Below, piece by piece: positions 1-12,897 of a stretch of 64,000 bases of DNA (position 1 is the first letter of the stretch; the number at the start of each line of letters is the position of its first letter). This stretch comes from Charina bottae. Taxonomy: Eukaryota; Chordata; Lepidosauria; Squamata; Charinaidae. The stretch is from positions 5,130,001-5,194,000 of the forward strand of contig JALMGJ010000019.1 of the NCBI GenBank assembly GCA_023362775.1. The letters are read 5' to 3'. Below the pieces are notes generated by a model, which saw nothing but the letters and a program-made list of their open reading frames with translations, was not told where the DNA came from and did not search any database. Position numbers and translations under genes: made by a program.

Positions 1-1645
1 ACTCTGCTGCAGTGTACTGGGGGGGAGGGAATCGTGAAACTCTTCAAATTCAGGATAAAATGTAGTATGTGTTTCTTGATCTATCAACAATATTGGAAGA
101 AAGAAAAATTTCTAAATCAACCAAACAAAAAACATTTCACTCTTTCTCAGCCTAATCTATTCACATGACCTCATATGCTTGTTGTTGGGAAGGGTAAAAG
201 GAACTAGGAAGGACTGCAGTGACGTGGACAGAAAAATCTGGGCAGTTGGAAGTTTTCTTGCCAAGCTCCAGAAGAATTGATGAAGATTTGACAAAGCACT
301 AAACTTTTTCCTCCTTTCTCTATAACATGTGACGATCGGGTGTTCAGCCTTCTTGCTGAATCTTGTCAGTAATCTGACTGCTTTAGGATTTCCAGAAAAC
401 CTCAGTCTGCTTGACTACCCCATTAGCACTGTGGCTTTTTTTCTATAAATCTCCACTTCTATTGCAGACTGCAAATCCTCAAAATCATATTCAATGCTTC
501 TATCCTTGATTAAACATGAAACAGAATATCCTTGATCTGAGTCAAACATTAGTTCTTTAATTTGTTATCAAATCCTGGCTTCTTTTAATAAATCAAGGAC
601 TTTGCTTAGGAACATCTGTTCTGTTCCCATTTCAACATGCTGCACCCTGCAGGTAAACTGAAAATGAAATCTCATCCTGGCCATTTTCACTATGTACTTA
701 CACTTCCTTCAAAAGGAGAGTGCTCTTAATGCAAAGCAGATTGTGTAATACTTGCAGCTAAGTTGCTGCCATTTGCACTATTGTAATCATTATGTTTTAT
801 CCATTCATTGCCAGCGGTGGTCTTGTGGAGGCTTAATCAAATTTTGGATAATTAGAATATGATTATATATGCTTACTTCATGCCTGTTTCCTACTGAAGG
901 GGAAGGACCAGTTGGCGCCCCTCCACCCTATTTAAGAACCAAATTTGTGATCAAACTCTACTGGGGCAAATTGAACTGTGAAAAATCTTGATGCTAAATC
1001 TTTCTGCTCATACTCCAGCCACCCTCAATTCATCAACATAAACATAGACTGGTTGTGATGCCAACTGCTGATTTTGTTCTTCCTCTAGCTGATTAGCTTT
1101 CTCTCAAGGTTGTTTTCCATTCATTCCATACTGTTTTTCAGGTCTGTTTGAGGGCCTGAGGTTAAGAAGGAACTGCCTTCAATTGGCTTGAATTAGGCTG
1201 TCATAACTAAGCAACACAAAGCTATTTAGGCTAAGGGAGTTTAGCTTTAGGTAATCTTGGTCTTCATGAAGGTTGGGTGGCTGTGTGATTGCACATTGGA
1301 AGTAATTATCTTAACCCTTCGGTCAGGAGAAGCTTAGCCCCATTTTCATGGGTGGCCTGCATATGGAGGAAGTTGGGCTGGCTAAACTACACAACCTAAG
1401 AACATTAATTATGGTTTCAGCCATAATTAACCAAGAAACAAGACCCTGAAACCCACTTTGAAGACTAAGGCTACATTCCTGTACATACCAACACCCACAC
1501 ATACCTTAAGAGCAAAAGCTACTGAACTCGATATTCCTAGAAGTGTGCTATGAGTTAAGAGACAGAAGGATTGTTGCTTCCATGTCTACGTAAAAAACAA
1601 AGAAATTCTCTCTGTCCATTTATTTATTTAGGTCAACATTTAGCT
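1..1645. other. no recognisable gene or repeat
   Basis: AT-rich sequence with no open frame, splice-like exon or repeat family that I recognise. A short G-run lies near the left edge (about 20-30). Confidence 0.5.
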
Positions 1646-1742
1646 GACATGGCTTGACTGATCTCAAGAAAATCAAGCAGATTCAGGCCTGCTTAATAGT
1701 TGGATGAGAAAGTATCAGGAAATTGCAGGATTGTAGGCTAGG
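1646..1742 (+). repeat. 5S rRNA-derived retroposon, split by a SINE
   Basis: The stretch follows 5S rRNA from its middle to its 3' end in order: a 'gatctc' block, a 'caagcag' block, 'ggcctg', 'ttggatgagaaag' (the C-box region of the internal 5S promoter) and a final 'gtaggctag'. It resumes at about 2086-2104 with 'aggctagactgggaag' after the SINE at 1743-2082. The same junction 'gtaggctagactgggaag' follows the 5S part at 56775, so this looks like a dispersed 5S-derived family (SINE3 design), not a 5S gene. It is too diverged for a functional 5S gene. Confidence 0.6.
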
Positions 1743-2082
1743 TAAAGGTAAAGGTTCCCCTTGCACATTTGTGCAGTCATGTCTGACTCTAGGGGCCGGT
1801 GCTCATTTCCGTTTGTTAGCCGAAGAGCCAGCGTTGTCCGAAGACGCTTCCGCGGTCATGTGGCCAGCATGACATGCGCGGAATGCTGTTACCTACCCAC
1901 CGAAGTGGTACCTATTTATCTACTTGCATTTGCATGCTTTCGAATTGCTAGGTTGGCAAGAGCTGGGTCGAGTGCGGGAGCTCACTCCGCATGCAGGGCT
2001 AGGGATTCGAACCTCCTAACTTGCGATCTTCCGATCGACAAGCCTGGCGTCTTACCCGCTGAGCCACCACGCCCCTTATCCC
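1743..2082 (-). mobile_element. Sauria-type SINE, full length, inserted in 5S-derived repeat
   Basis: Read on the minus strand it has a tRNA-like head with A box (tggctcagcggg) and B box (ggttcgaatcc), the middle region typical of Sauria SINEs and a BovB-like 3' tail (cctttacctttac). The flanks carry 'aggctag' on both sides, extending to 'tgtaggctag' and 'tgaaggctag' with one mismatch, which fits a target-site duplication. Such elements are transcribed by RNA polymerase III and copied by the BovB machinery. The open frame crossing it is not a gene. Confidence 0.93.
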
Positions 2083-2098
2083 TGAAGGCTAGACTGGG

Positions 2099-2160
2099 AA
2101 GTTTATTTATTTTATTTATTATTTCAATTTATATGACCGCCCATCTCCCCCAGTCGGTTA
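2099..2160 (-). mobile_element. CR1/L2-type LINE 3' end fragment
   Basis: A tttatttatt tail is followed by 'gaccgcccatctcccccag', which is the reverse complement of the usual CR1/L2 3' end (a GGGAGATGGGCGG block then an AAAT tail). No coding part remains. Confidence 0.6.
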
Positions 2161-4012
2161 AAAGTTAAAAAGTTAAAAGACCACCAAAGCAAACCAGTTC
2201 CAAATTATCCCCAAGAAAACTACATGCATATGTTCAGGATGTATGAGAGTCAAATTTGATACAAAGGAATCTTTATTACCCAATTAAATATATCACCTGA
2301 CAACTCAGAGTGGTTAATGAAATAACACGTTTTAAAAATTAAGAAGAAATGTGAAAATATGAGTAAATTTTAACAAAAACAAACTAAATTCATACCCATG
2401 CCTTACTGTTAGGCAAGCAACCCACAACTTTGCATAGGCTTATATGATTATTACAAGCTTTTTTAATGCATGGAAATTCTATATTACAAAGTTCAGTGCA
2501 TTTCCTTTTTGTTAATGTTCACACTTTTAATTGGCATTTTTATTTCTCATTCACTGTAAAAACTTATTAAGTTACATTTAAAAAATATTCTTGCTATTCT
2601 ATTCTTAGAACTTCTGACATTTGTGCTTCCTTGTATGATGTACTTCAGGACTAAATGTTAGAGTCAAAGTCAGAGAAGTTTAGCAGGGAAGACAGGAGAA
2701 GTGGAGATTTGGGAAGAATTTCTCTTCATCCCCCTTAAATTCACCCAATAGAAGCCCAAAACTTCAGTCCAAAAATTGTGGATACATACTGTAGATCTGA
2801 AGGGAAAAAAAACACTGAAATCTAGGCCAGATTTTTTTAAAAAAAATTGAATATTTTTAATTTGAGAGATCAATTCATATGATGTTGAGAAAGTTACTCA
2901 ACGTGGAATGAGTTGTATTCCAATCAAAGAGAATATTTGTAGCTCAGGGTTGAACTGTGGAGTCCTTGGTGCTCTCTGAGCCTTGTTGTTTTCTTGGGTC
3001 ATTGCCACATTTCATTCACATGAAATGTGATTGTATTCCACATTTAAACTCCGATCGGAGAAATGAGGAACTGGCTTGATTTAGAGCCGTCTTTGAGTAA
3101 TACAATGGCATCACTGACTAGGAACCCCTTTTCCCACTACTGTTGGGTGCACCATCTTTTGTGGCAAAAGGCATTTCTAATCACTATCTTTCATATTTAG
3201 CTACTCCAAGCTACACTGGATTGTGCCCATTTGGGATTGCTTTTTGAACGTGCCTAGAAATTTGACTTGGTGCAAGATGGTCACAACCACCATCTTGCTT
3301 GGAAAAGTATGGTCTGAGGGACCACAACCTACTTTAAAAAGTCCTCTGTGTGCTATATTTGTATTAACTTACTTAGAAAATTCATACACTCTTAATAGCT
3401 GTGTCTTATAAAAGTATAATGAAAAATAAAACCGTTATAAACAAACAATTAAAATAATAAAACACCACAAATTAAAACACAAAATGCAACATTAAAATGC
3501 TGAAATGTTAAAAGGCCTGGATGAATAAATGTATTTTGACTTAGTTTAAACTTACTGCAGTTTAAACTGAGATAACAGATCTCTGAGCTCAGCATCTTCC
3601 ATCTTTAGGGTGGAGATGGAAAAGGGAGTGACAGAAAAAGACAATGTCTGCAGGATCTCCGTGAGCTTAAGTCTTCTTACTCATTGGCATATTAGCCACA
3701 ATCAATTGCCCTGAAAAATTCAGCCTTTCCTAACATAAAATCTCTTTCAAGCTGAACTCGGAACACAGTTACTAGAGGAATACATCCATGGAGTTTACTT
3801 AGCAATAATAGGGAGGTGGTTTGCCATCATCTTCTTCTTTTCAGCTTCCCAATCTAGCCTACAACCCTCATATTTCCTGGAGGCCTCCCATTTAAACAAA
3901 CTTCCTTAGCTTTTCAAGATCAGCAAAGTTCACCTAGGTGTGGTCACGTAGCTGGATGTAGCTTTTGATAATGGTGTTTAATCAGCCAGGTTGCTCATTC
4001 CCTGTCTATATC
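2161..4012. other. no recognisable gene; A-rich tract at 3410-3500
   Basis: AT-rich sequence without a recognised repeat. Around 3410-3500 it becomes A-rich with many aattaaaat motifs, possibly a worn retroposon tail. The short open frames here have no motifs and I do not support them as genes. Confidence 0.45.
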
Positions 4013-4174
4013 TTCAGAAGTGGTTTGCCATTGCCTCCTTCCTAGAGCTGAGAGAAAGTGACTGGCCCAGATTCACCCAGCTGACTTCATGCCTAAGGAA
4101 GGACTGGACTAGAACTCACGGTCTCCTGGTTTCTAGCCTGATGCCTTAACCACTACTACACCAAACTGACTCTC
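4013..4174 (-). mobile_element. tRNA-derived SINE (second family), partial
   Basis: On the minus strand this has a tRNA-like start ('ggtgtagtagtggttaaggc' type), a B-box-like 'gagttctagtcc', then 'ctgggtgaa', 'gggccagtcac', 'ctctcagc' and 'gaaggaggcaatggcaaacc'. The same order of blocks recurs at 11553, 36850, 47800 and 52793. It differs from the Sauria SINE in both head and body. The right end runs into a poly-C run (4190-4201). The 3' part of the element is missing. Confidence 0.75.
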
Positions 4175-5479
4175 AGGTATAAAGACTGACCCCCCCCCCC
4201 CGGTTTTATGTTCCTTGTATCAGTATCTATTGACAAAGCTGTGAATGAATCCTTCTGAACTTCTCTCCCACCCCCATCCAATTTCTCTTTTTCTATGCAG
4301 GTGCAGTTCTGTAGCTTTTCTTCCCTACATCTGTTTAATGTTCATAGATCCTAGACCTATTTAACTAAGGTCCATTACATACCTCTTCACTGACATTAAT
4401 ATGCAGAGCTTAAAGTGCTGTTGGAAATGGATGGATTATACGCACATCCCTGAAAAACTTCTTCAATTTTACCTAATGTATAAGATGACATTCCCTTAGT
4501 TCATTCAAGTCAGCATGTATTATCCGAGCTATTTCTAAGAGAAACCCATAAAAAAAAAAGCTCAGATGTTGATTTGTTAGTTGGAAATTCTGGTTCTCCT
4601 GGTATAGCATGTACCTTCCAGAGATCGTTTAACCTGTACTTTCCCAGTTGTTAGGATAAGATATACTTTATTACTGAGCCATAAAATACAGATTGTTACA
4701 GGCATAGACATACAAATGTAACTTTTTTTTTTACCAAGTTGATCAGGATAACATCTATATGAAGTAGGCTGAACATTTAAAATACCAACCAAAATTCAAA
4801 TGCAGGGGATAAAAAGCCACTTTGCTTCTTCCATATTATAGAAAGAGAGAGTAGAAATGTAAAACTCATCATAATTTCAACTGGTCGCCACTGCTACTAA
4901 TTTTCCCTAAAATGTTCCCTTGGAACCATATGCCTTAATATAGCTCCTTTCCATAATTATGGGGACAAACATTTCTTAATTTGTTTATTCAGGCTCACCT
5001 AATCTCTTGGCCCAATGCTCAAAGGGAAAAAAAGAATCAAAACAGGTCTTCAGCACCTTACAAAAGATAGGCAGGGCTGGAGCCATCCAAATCTTGGGAA
5101 AATGCTATTCTAAGCATTTTCCAGGACAGACCCAGCAATAAAAGAGGTACATTTCCCGAGTCCCATTATAGGACCTTGTTTCATAGAAAAGATCCAGACC
5201 ATGCCCACTCTGTCAGATATTGTGGGGTGGGTAGATAGATTTATTAATTTCAGGAATGACCAGCATTAAAAGATAGAGCGATGGAGTATAATAAAACCAA
5301 GAGTAAGAATATGGTGTGAGTAAGCATGATAAAACAGAATAGAACAGCAGTGCACACTATTATTTGCATAAAGGGGGAAGTAAATAAAATAATTTGACAA
5401 TATAGATGTAAGTCACCCTATAAAATTTAAAAATCTGAGGTACTAATCATAGATAATCAAAAATAATTATGGGGTGGGC
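4175..5479. other. no recognisable gene
   Basis: Contains a 12-C run (4190-4201) and otherwise AT-rich sequence in which I see no gene or repeat family. Confidence 0.45.
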
Positions 5480-6445
5480 AGAAATAATTGGGGACAGAAG
5501 AACCTACAGACCCTTCATGGCACAGGGATGGGTTAATTGAGGCACCTTCTGTGCTATGGAGGGCTTTGTTGGTGACCACCAGGACCTTAAATTGAACACT
5601 GAAGCACACTGGGAACCAATGCAGCTCAAAACGAATGGTGTTACATGGGCATACAGAAGGACACCGTAACTATCCCTGCATGGCATTCTGAGTAGCTTCT
5701 GAATGATCTTCAAGGGCAGCCTTGTGTAGAGTGCATTGCAAAAATTCTGACAAGGAGACCAAGGCCCGAGTGACTGTGAGACAGGAATGGATACAATTGG
5801 TGCACAAGAGGGATTTGTGCAAAGGCTCTCCCGGCCATGGCTGCCATCTGCTCCTTCAGCAAGAGACAAGAGCCTAGAAGGACTCACAAGTTGTGCACCA
5901 GTTTCATCTGAATAGTGCTACCCCATCCAGAACCTATGATAGTCGTAAATCCCACAGCCACTTACCTTGCTAGATTTAAGCCTAAGCCTGTTTTTCCCCA
6001 TCCAGATCTCCCATAGCCACCAGACCTTGATGGTATGGCTCAGGGATGGATGGATGGATGGATGGATGGATGGATGGATGGATGGATGGATGATCATATT
6101 GATGATATCTGTGTGCCAAAGATGACATCATCCAATGAATAGGAGTGGGGAGAAAGTTGAGCCCTATGGAGCTCCATAAAACAATGGCTTAGAATTAGAC
6201 TTTCCTCCCATCGATACCAACTGGAACTCACCCTGAAGGAAGGAAGAGAACCACCTCAATGCTTGGGGGCCACAATCCCAACCCCAAGCTGATCCAAAAA
6301 GATACCACAATGGAATCAAAGGCCACTGATAAATCAAGGAAGGCCAGGATGGATGCACCACCACCATCCTGATCCCACCAGTGATCATCCACAAGTGTGA
6401 TCAGTGCCATCTCAATGCTACAGTATACCCAGGACTGAAACCTGA
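5480..6445 (-). mobile_element. CR1/L2-superfamily LINE reverse-transcriptase remnant
   Basis: Minus-strand translations give recognisable RT pieces. Near 6445-6390 a block resembles the GFRPG-type motif. At 6410-6228 there is ALITLVDD followed by FLDLSVAFDSI, the variant in this clade of the block that carries the first catalytic aspartate (usually LDLSAAFDTI). The part at 5500-5800 matches the later RT and 3' region common in reptile CR1/L2 copies. Several frames are needed and stops intervene, so it is an old, inactive copy. A GGAT microsatellite has expanded inside it at 6044-6092. Clade assignment within CR1/L2 is uncertain. Confidence 0.65.
6044..6092. repeat. (GGAT)n microsatellite
   Basis: About twelve perfect GGAT units lie inside the LINE remnant at 5480-6445. 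Confidence 0.97.
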
Positions 6446-7977
6446 CTGGGTAGTTCCTTTGCCATCCTTAGCAATACACCAGCTACAACAACACATGAAA
6501 TTCTTTCCACTTATGTTTGTATCATCAGATGCAGCATACAAGGTCTCAGTCTGCAGTAGTAAAATTAAACTAGTGACATTGTATATTTCATACTCTTTTC
6601 AACAATGTTCATAGTTTCTGCAAAAGGTACACTATGAAATGCAGAATACAAAGGAAATAAATTAAGCCTTCAGAGATTGAAGTGCAGCGTACCAAAGTGA
6701 GAATGTCAAACTGAAACGGATAAGAAAAGAGATGTTTATTTTCTGTTTTCTAAAAGGGCTCTTTATGCACTTGAAAAAAAAAGGGGGGGGACAAAGCAGA
6801 TGAGTCACTGAAAAAGCAGCACTATCGCACTTAATAAAGTGGCACGTCTGTGGGAAAGAACTCAGTGAAAGCCAAATCTCTTATGCAGCTGCATGACAAA
6901 GCCAGAGAGACTGAAGAGGTCACACAACAATTATTTGTACAGTGCATTTTAAGTGGTGAAGAATACTTAACATCCATTATCATAGTCATGTTTAGAAGAG
7001 CCAAGGAGACTAATGTTATTTTAAAGATGCAGTCAGGGACACACTTAAGACAGGCTAAGGGTACAATGGATGAGCTACTGTTGCTTCATCTGGTGGCGGA
7101 ACACTTGGAACATGACGACACTAATTATTATTAGTAGTAGTAGTCCCGGGGAAGAAGATCAAGATAGAGCTGCAATGAAACCAATGTAGGTACCTACTTA
7201 TATATATGTATAAAAACTGTTGTTTTTATAATACTGGTATGTCTTACAAAGTTGTGGAGATGCAAGTTCTCTGAAGAATATTCACTAGATGTTTTTATCA
7301 ATGTAACCCTATGCATTCTGCTTGGTAGTAAACCCCAGTGACTTCAGCAAGAGTTTAATTCCAGATAGAATTCATTCTCTGGAAGAGATAGCTGAAAGTA
7401 ATGGATAAGTTTGCACTTAGTTTGAGCAATGTCTTGGTACTATGGAGAGAAATTTTAGTTTTGTACACCATTCCTTTTCCTCTTGATGTTACTAAATGTA
7501 TTACTTTTATGACTTGAAATACTCTCTGGAGGACAATGCAGTCCTAGTCTGTAAGGAATGGCAGATCTTCAGACAATAATTAAGTGACTCTTGAAAAGGT
7601 TGGGAGAAGAGAAAGGTACAGAAGTAAAAAGGTAAGAATGGTGTTCTATGTCATATGTATCAAACTAGTCTGGAGGTCAAATTCATAGCAATCTCAAGAG
7701 AATTTGGGCAGCTGAAGGGTACAATGGACTTTAAAACCTGCCTTTGCTAGACCAGACCAAGAGAGCTTTGGGGAATGGATAGCGTATTGGGCAGGAATCA
7801 TTAGAATTTATTATGATTTGATTGAATTAGACTATTTGCCAAGACACAAAGAAGCAGAACTAACCAATGATCACATCTTACTAGCAGAGTTTTAAGAGCT
7901 AGGGGCCACTGCACGCAACATACACACACTGACATGTACATCCATACATATCACACAATCCTTCATTGATGAGTAGG
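6446..7977. other. no recognisable gene
   Basis: A 94-codon open frame (6850-7134, GTG start) has no family motif and ends in a short att/agt triplet run. I do not support it as a gene. The rest is AT-rich and unassigned. Confidence 0.4.
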
Positions 7978-8309
7978 TAGGAGGGAGGGAGGGAGGAAGG
8001 AAAGAAGGAGGGAGGGAGGGAGGGGGGAGGGGGGAGGGAGGAAGGAAGGAAGGAGCAGAAACGGAGGGAGGGAGGGAGGGAGGGAGGGAGGGAGGGAGGG
8101 AGGAGGAGGAGGAAGGAAGGAAGGAAGGAAGGAAGGAAGGAAGGAAGGAAGGAAGGAAGGAGCAGAAACGGAGGGAGGGGGGAGGGAGGAAGGAAGGAAG
8201 GAAGGAGCAGAAAGGGAGGGAGGGAGGGAGGGAGGGAGGGAGGGAGGAAGGAAGGAAGGAAGGAAGGAAGGAAGGAAGGAAGGAAGGAAGGAAGGAAGGA
8301 AGGAAGGGA
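7978..8309. repeat. 330-bp polypurine tract, (GGGA)n/(GGAA)n with higher-order units
   Basis: The plus strand is almost purely A and G for about 330 bases. Blocks of GGGA and GGAA alternate and are punctuated three times by 'ggagcagaaacgg' or a close variant (near 8050, 8160 and 8203). The repeated order GGGA block, GGAA block, punctuation suggests duplication of a larger unit. The minus-strand frame through it would encode only Leu/Pro/Ser repeats and is not a gene. Such mirror-like purine tracts can form triplex DNA. GGAA arrays are also multimerised ETS-factor core sites, but no function is shown here. Confidence 0.96.
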
Positions 8310-11300
8310 TAGTTGCAATCCCAATTCTTACTCTATAGAAACAATAAGCTGGTTTGGGGAAACCCTAGGTTTTTATAGTACTAAAAAGAAAAAAAAATAA
8401 GCATAGAGAAGGCAAGATTGTGAAGGAAAGGCCTCAGGACTTAGGGAGGCTTTGCTTAGTATGAATTCATCACTGACCACTTGGTTGGTCTCAAATCCCC
8501 TCTTCTGAATACTTTAGCATAAGCTCTTTGCTTGCATCGTTTGTGTCTCTTTCCTGCTGGCAAGCTGTGGGTTCCTTTTCCCTGCAGCAACTAGTCCAAA
8601 GCCTCTCGGATTTCACCTGTTCCTCTTTCCCCCAGACTGTGAGCAGCACTTGCTCAAATTAGAGTTGTTCTGGTTAGTAAAAGATTGCACCCCCAGGGGT
8701 GATCATGAGTTCATTTTGGGCAACCAAGGTTAAATTAGGGATGTTCTCCCCTGCTTCTACTGGTGTCCCATGATGAGGAGGTGTCTTTTGCATACGACTT
8801 CAGGTGTTTTCTCTACTCCATGAGCAAAGTGCCCATCTCAATAGGGCCCCCCGATTTTTGAGGCACTGCAACTGTTTTTTTTTGCCCCCTACCTCTCTGC
8901 TGAAACATTTCCCTTTAAGCGTAATAATCGATTCTCATACTGAGCCATTCTCTGTAACTGGAAGAAGGGGACAAACTACGAACAAGCTTAATGTATGCAA
9001 CAAGTTTTGCTGTAGAATGGGTACTGCACTTTCCATTCAGGGAAAACAACAGAGGGGGTAAGCCAAATGGAACAGAGCCAGATTGCTTTAAAGATCTGTC
9101 CCTTGGCCAAATTAGGAGCTTGCTGAAAGGAGTTCTGACTGGGCAGATGGTCAAAGATGTACCAATCTGCAAAGAAGGAGATAACGCTTTGGACAGATGC
9201 CTGCACCTTTCCCGTTTCCAACGTTATTTTCGAATGCAAAACCATGGCATTATCTTCAAGGAAGTGTGGAGGGGGGAGGGACGTTATTTAATGCAAGTTT
9301 CTCTATTTAGGCTGTGCAAGTGTGAAAATGGAGAAGAATGAAATCACTCGCCTGGCTCTATCACAGTGATGTTGAAAGCGTTAGAACAAAACACTTGTTA
9401 TGTGACTGACTGCCTTATTAGCAGTGCAACTGTATCGTGGCTCCTGGCCATGTTTTAATCCTGTTGGGGACATGATTAAACACTGTCTTCAATAATGCTC
9501 CTTAGCTTATGCTTTTCTTGCTGAGAATCCAATGATTCCCAGGTTTTGACAGAAATGAAAAGGATTAGAAAGGCAGACGTCTGCTCTGGAAATGTGGGAA
9601 GCCTTTCCAATAACTGGACTATATCAAACCCAGCACTTCAGATACCGCCATTTCAGCAATTCACTGATTCATATCCTCTTCTGATTTCCTATAAAGTACC
9701 ACATGAGAGATAGAAAGGTACTGTTCCCAACTGCACTTCAACCAAGTACAATTCTGTCCTGGTAACCCTATCTTTGGTCCCACAACATTGTCCCTATTTT
9801 ATCCCCAGCCCATAAGTTGGGTTCATCATTTTCAAAGCCGTTTCCCCCATTAAGCCAATGCAATCCCACTACAATGTCAAGGTGTGTGAAATCTACCTTT
9901 TGAAATTTCCTGAGTTTCCACAGTCATCACCGCAGCAATTTAGACTCCAAGCTCTCTCCAGATTTCCATTAAGGTAGAAGGGAGCAGAGCTCCACTTTCT
10001 ATTTGAGGAAGAAGAGAGGTTATATGATTGTTCTTCTGCTTTAATAGTGTTCTTAAATGTATCTTCCCTATTAGCTGCTGTAGCCCTACCTTTCCCCCTG
10101 CAGTGTCCAGAAAATAACAAGGGATGCTTAAGTGTCAGTTTCCCTGACATCTTCTTCCTTTATCCCTTCTCTCTTCCATTATGCATTTGTTTTGTCATTT
10201 GATCCTCGTTGCTTCTCTCTGTATGATCAAACTATCTTCAAGTATTTCTCCCATACTGGTCACTCACTTTTGTATTCAGTCCACATTCATTCAACACCCA
10301 TTCATTCTTGACCCTATCTCTTCTTATTTTACCACACACATTTCTTAAGTATCCAATTCCCACTGCAATCAACTTCTCAATCAAACACTCAACTTCTGTA
10401 AAGAATCCAATCATTGCCTTTCCCTTGCTAGACCATCTCTTTAAACAAAGATGCCAGAATGAAATCTGAATGAACTTATTTTCTCTTCTTCTATGGTTTA
10501 ATCTTCTTCTAAGCAGACCTTGTAGGATCTCTTGGAAGGAACCTGACTATTTGATCAATTTCCCTTCTTGGATATTACCCCCATTCCATAAAAAGCATTT
10601 ACTTCACTGAAACTTTCCTTTATGTTCAGGCAGCTAGTTGAAGTGTATGTGAAGTTGCCTAGGAAGCACAACTGGAAAAATGCACCAAAACATTAAAGCT
10701 TTCAATAGGTTTAGTTAGCTAAGTCTAGGTTTCACTTCATTTTAAAAGGAATTGCTCAATCCAGTTGCTCCACTCAACTCATTTAGAAACAAGAGTTGGT
10801 TTAGTCCTTTTTACTTTATAGAAAGGTTGCTCTTTCTCGTGAGTTTATATGCTCACTAGTTTTTAAGAAAATTAAAGGAGATTCTTGAAATGGGCACTAC
10901 TGAATATTTCTCTATAAGACTGGATTGTTGTACATCCAAACTGTGGAATATCATTCACACAAACTGGGGTGGTTTATTTACTTATCAAAATCAAAGACAG
11001 AGGCTCTGAATTGTTACAAATCCCATATTAAGCAAAGCAAATACCAGACATTTCTCGATAAAGATGCCAATGCAGAAACTTTGGTCAATAAGGGCTAAAC
11101 TGCACATGAAATATTGGGTACTGATGCTGTGATATCTTCTCTCTTAAAAATAAACTTTCCAAAAAAACTCAAAGAAGGAAAGATCACCATCTTTAGCTAC
11201 TGATTTTCGAGAGCTATAGAAAAATGTGTCTGAGAAATTATGTGGCACACTTAAAAAGTTTCTCCATATAATTCGAGCACAACCCTCTTTTTTCCTCACA

Positions 11301-11499
11301 TCCTCTGATGAATACCAGTAGCTCCTTGTTTTCCTTGAGGTCTCATAGCTATCATCCTCCCAGGAAATTCAGTTTTTCCAATCCATATCTTTCAAGCTAT
11401 CATTATTCCCATAGATGACCCTTAATTTTATCCCTTCTGCACCACTACAATAGTTGGGTAGTAGACGTGGTCACCTCAGCTTCCATTAAAAACTCCTTA
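8310..11499. other. no recognisable gene; pyrimidine-rich stretch at 10150-10470
   Basis: Overlapping 85- to 116-codon frames at 8804-9341 lie on both strands, share no motif with any family I know and look like chance. A pyrimidine-rich stretch at 10150-10470 with many cattcattc motifs resembles LINE UTR sequence but I cannot name it. Confidence 0.4.

Positions 11500-11528
<29 letters not shown>
11500..11528. repeat. (GT)n microsatellite
   Basis: A GT run that turns into gtgtatgt and tatata variants, directly left of a SINE. Confidence 0.95.
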
Positions 11529-11531
<3 letters not shown>

Positions 11532-11552
11532 CTGTATATATTCTATATATTC

Positions 11553-11770
11553 CGTTCAATCGTGTCCAATTCTCGGAGACTGCCTGGACAAGTCCTTGCA
11601 GTTTTCTTGGCAGGTTTTTCAGAAGTCGTTTGCCATTGCCTTCCTCCTAGGGCTGAGAGAAAGTGACTGGCCCAAGGTAATCCAGCTGGCTTTGTGCCTA
11701 AGGCGGGACTAGAACACATGGTCTCCTGATTTCTAGCCTGATGCCTTAACCCCTACACAAAACTGGCTCA
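11553..11770 (-). mobile_element. tRNA-derived SINE (second family), near full length
   Basis: Minus-strand order: 'gagccagttttgtg' start, B-box-like 'gttctagtcc', 'ccagctggat', 'gggccagtcac', 'gaggaaggcaatggcaaacg', 'gccaagaaaactgcaagg', 'acttgtccaggcag'. This is the longest uninterrupted copy of the family here and shows its 3' half, which the copies at 36850 and 62703 lack. Confidence 0.8.
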
Positions 11771-11901
11771 AGCACTCATATAAATCACTGATATAAGATT
11801 GCCCAGGACCAAAATCCAGAACAAAAAGCTGAGTATGTACAGAGAACTGAGATTTGCTTGCTCCTTATTATTTAATATTATTAACAGCTAAACCAGGCAT
11901 A

Positions 11902-12240
11902 AAAAAAGGTAAAGGTTCCCCCCGCACATTTGTGCAGTCGTGTCCGACTCTAGGGGGCGGTGCTCATCTCCGTTTGTTAGCCGAAGAGCCAGCGTTGTCT
12001 GAAGACGCTTCCACGGTCATGTGGCTGCATGACGCGCGTGGAACGCTGTTACCTTCCCACCGAAGTGGTACCTATTAATCTACTTGCATTTGCATGCTTT
12101 CGAATTGCTAGGTTGGCAAGAGCTGGGGCGAGTGCGGGAGCTCACTCCGTCACGCGGGGCTAGGGATTCGAACCTCCGAACTTGCGATCTTCTGGTCGAC
12201 AAGCCTGGCATCTTACCCGCTGAGCCACCACGCCCCTTGC
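11902..12240 (-). mobile_element. Sauria-type SINE, full length, 12-bp TSD
   Basis: Complete head-to-tail copy on the minus strand, with A box, B box and BovB-like tail. It is flanked by a perfect 12-bp target-site duplication, aaaccaggcata, at 11890-11901 and 12241-12252. This fixes both insertion ends and shows the copy is fairly young. Confidence 0.97.
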
Positions 12241-12252
12241 AAACCAGGCATA

Positions 12253-12897
12253 CAACAAGGGATATGTTTCTCAACTGGCCAAACATACACCAGCACCACC
12301 ACCACAGACACTAAAGTATCCAAAGCATTTGTTAAGAGTTCTGATCTTCAGGCACTCTTCATGGCATGTATTTAACATTACCATCTGCTAACTGCTGCAG
12401 ACCAAACACAAGTTAAATGGGCAGTGGTCATTTTTGCTCCTTTGGCCATGTTTACTCCATCTGTGCAAGCTTCACGCTTAGCATCCAGCACTTCTGCCCA
12501 TAGACTGCTGCCAGGCTTCCTTTTTAATAGCCCTGGAATGGAGAGAAAAACCAAGTCTGCCCATTTGCTTCCCATCCATCCACTCCAGTTCCCCAGATAA
12601 TGACTACCATGGAGCAAAACAGCAAGATTAGAATACTGTTCTTAACCAGCACTGGAACAAAAGCTGGGGCAGCAGGCCAGGTGTAGTATGATGTTTGACA
12701 GCAAAAGCCAGCTAAATTATTCTGCAGGATTTGCTTGTTTCTGGCAAATGGAGTCTTTCACAGCAGAAATCCACAGCCATTCACAATTTGACTCTGTGAT
12801 GAATTCCAAGAAGAGAGGTAGAACTGGGAGTCTGTCCAATACCTATACAAGTCCTTCCTGCAGCGTTAGTCTCAGAAATTAATATCATTGCCTTTCT
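12253..12897. other. no recognisable gene
   Basis: Unassigned single-copy-looking sequence. Short frames here have no motifs. Confidence 0.4.

Noticed and set aside
6850..7134. 94-codon frame that looks protein-like
   Set aside because: GTG start, no family motif, no promoter, splice or homology signal that I can see.
7899..8324. 141-codon Leu/Pro/Ser-repeat protein
   Set aside because: Translation of the polypurine microsatellite only.
8804..9341. Cluster of overlapping 85-116-codon frames on both strands, considered as a gene
   Set aside because: No conserved motif, frames overlap in opposite directions, and composition fits chance.
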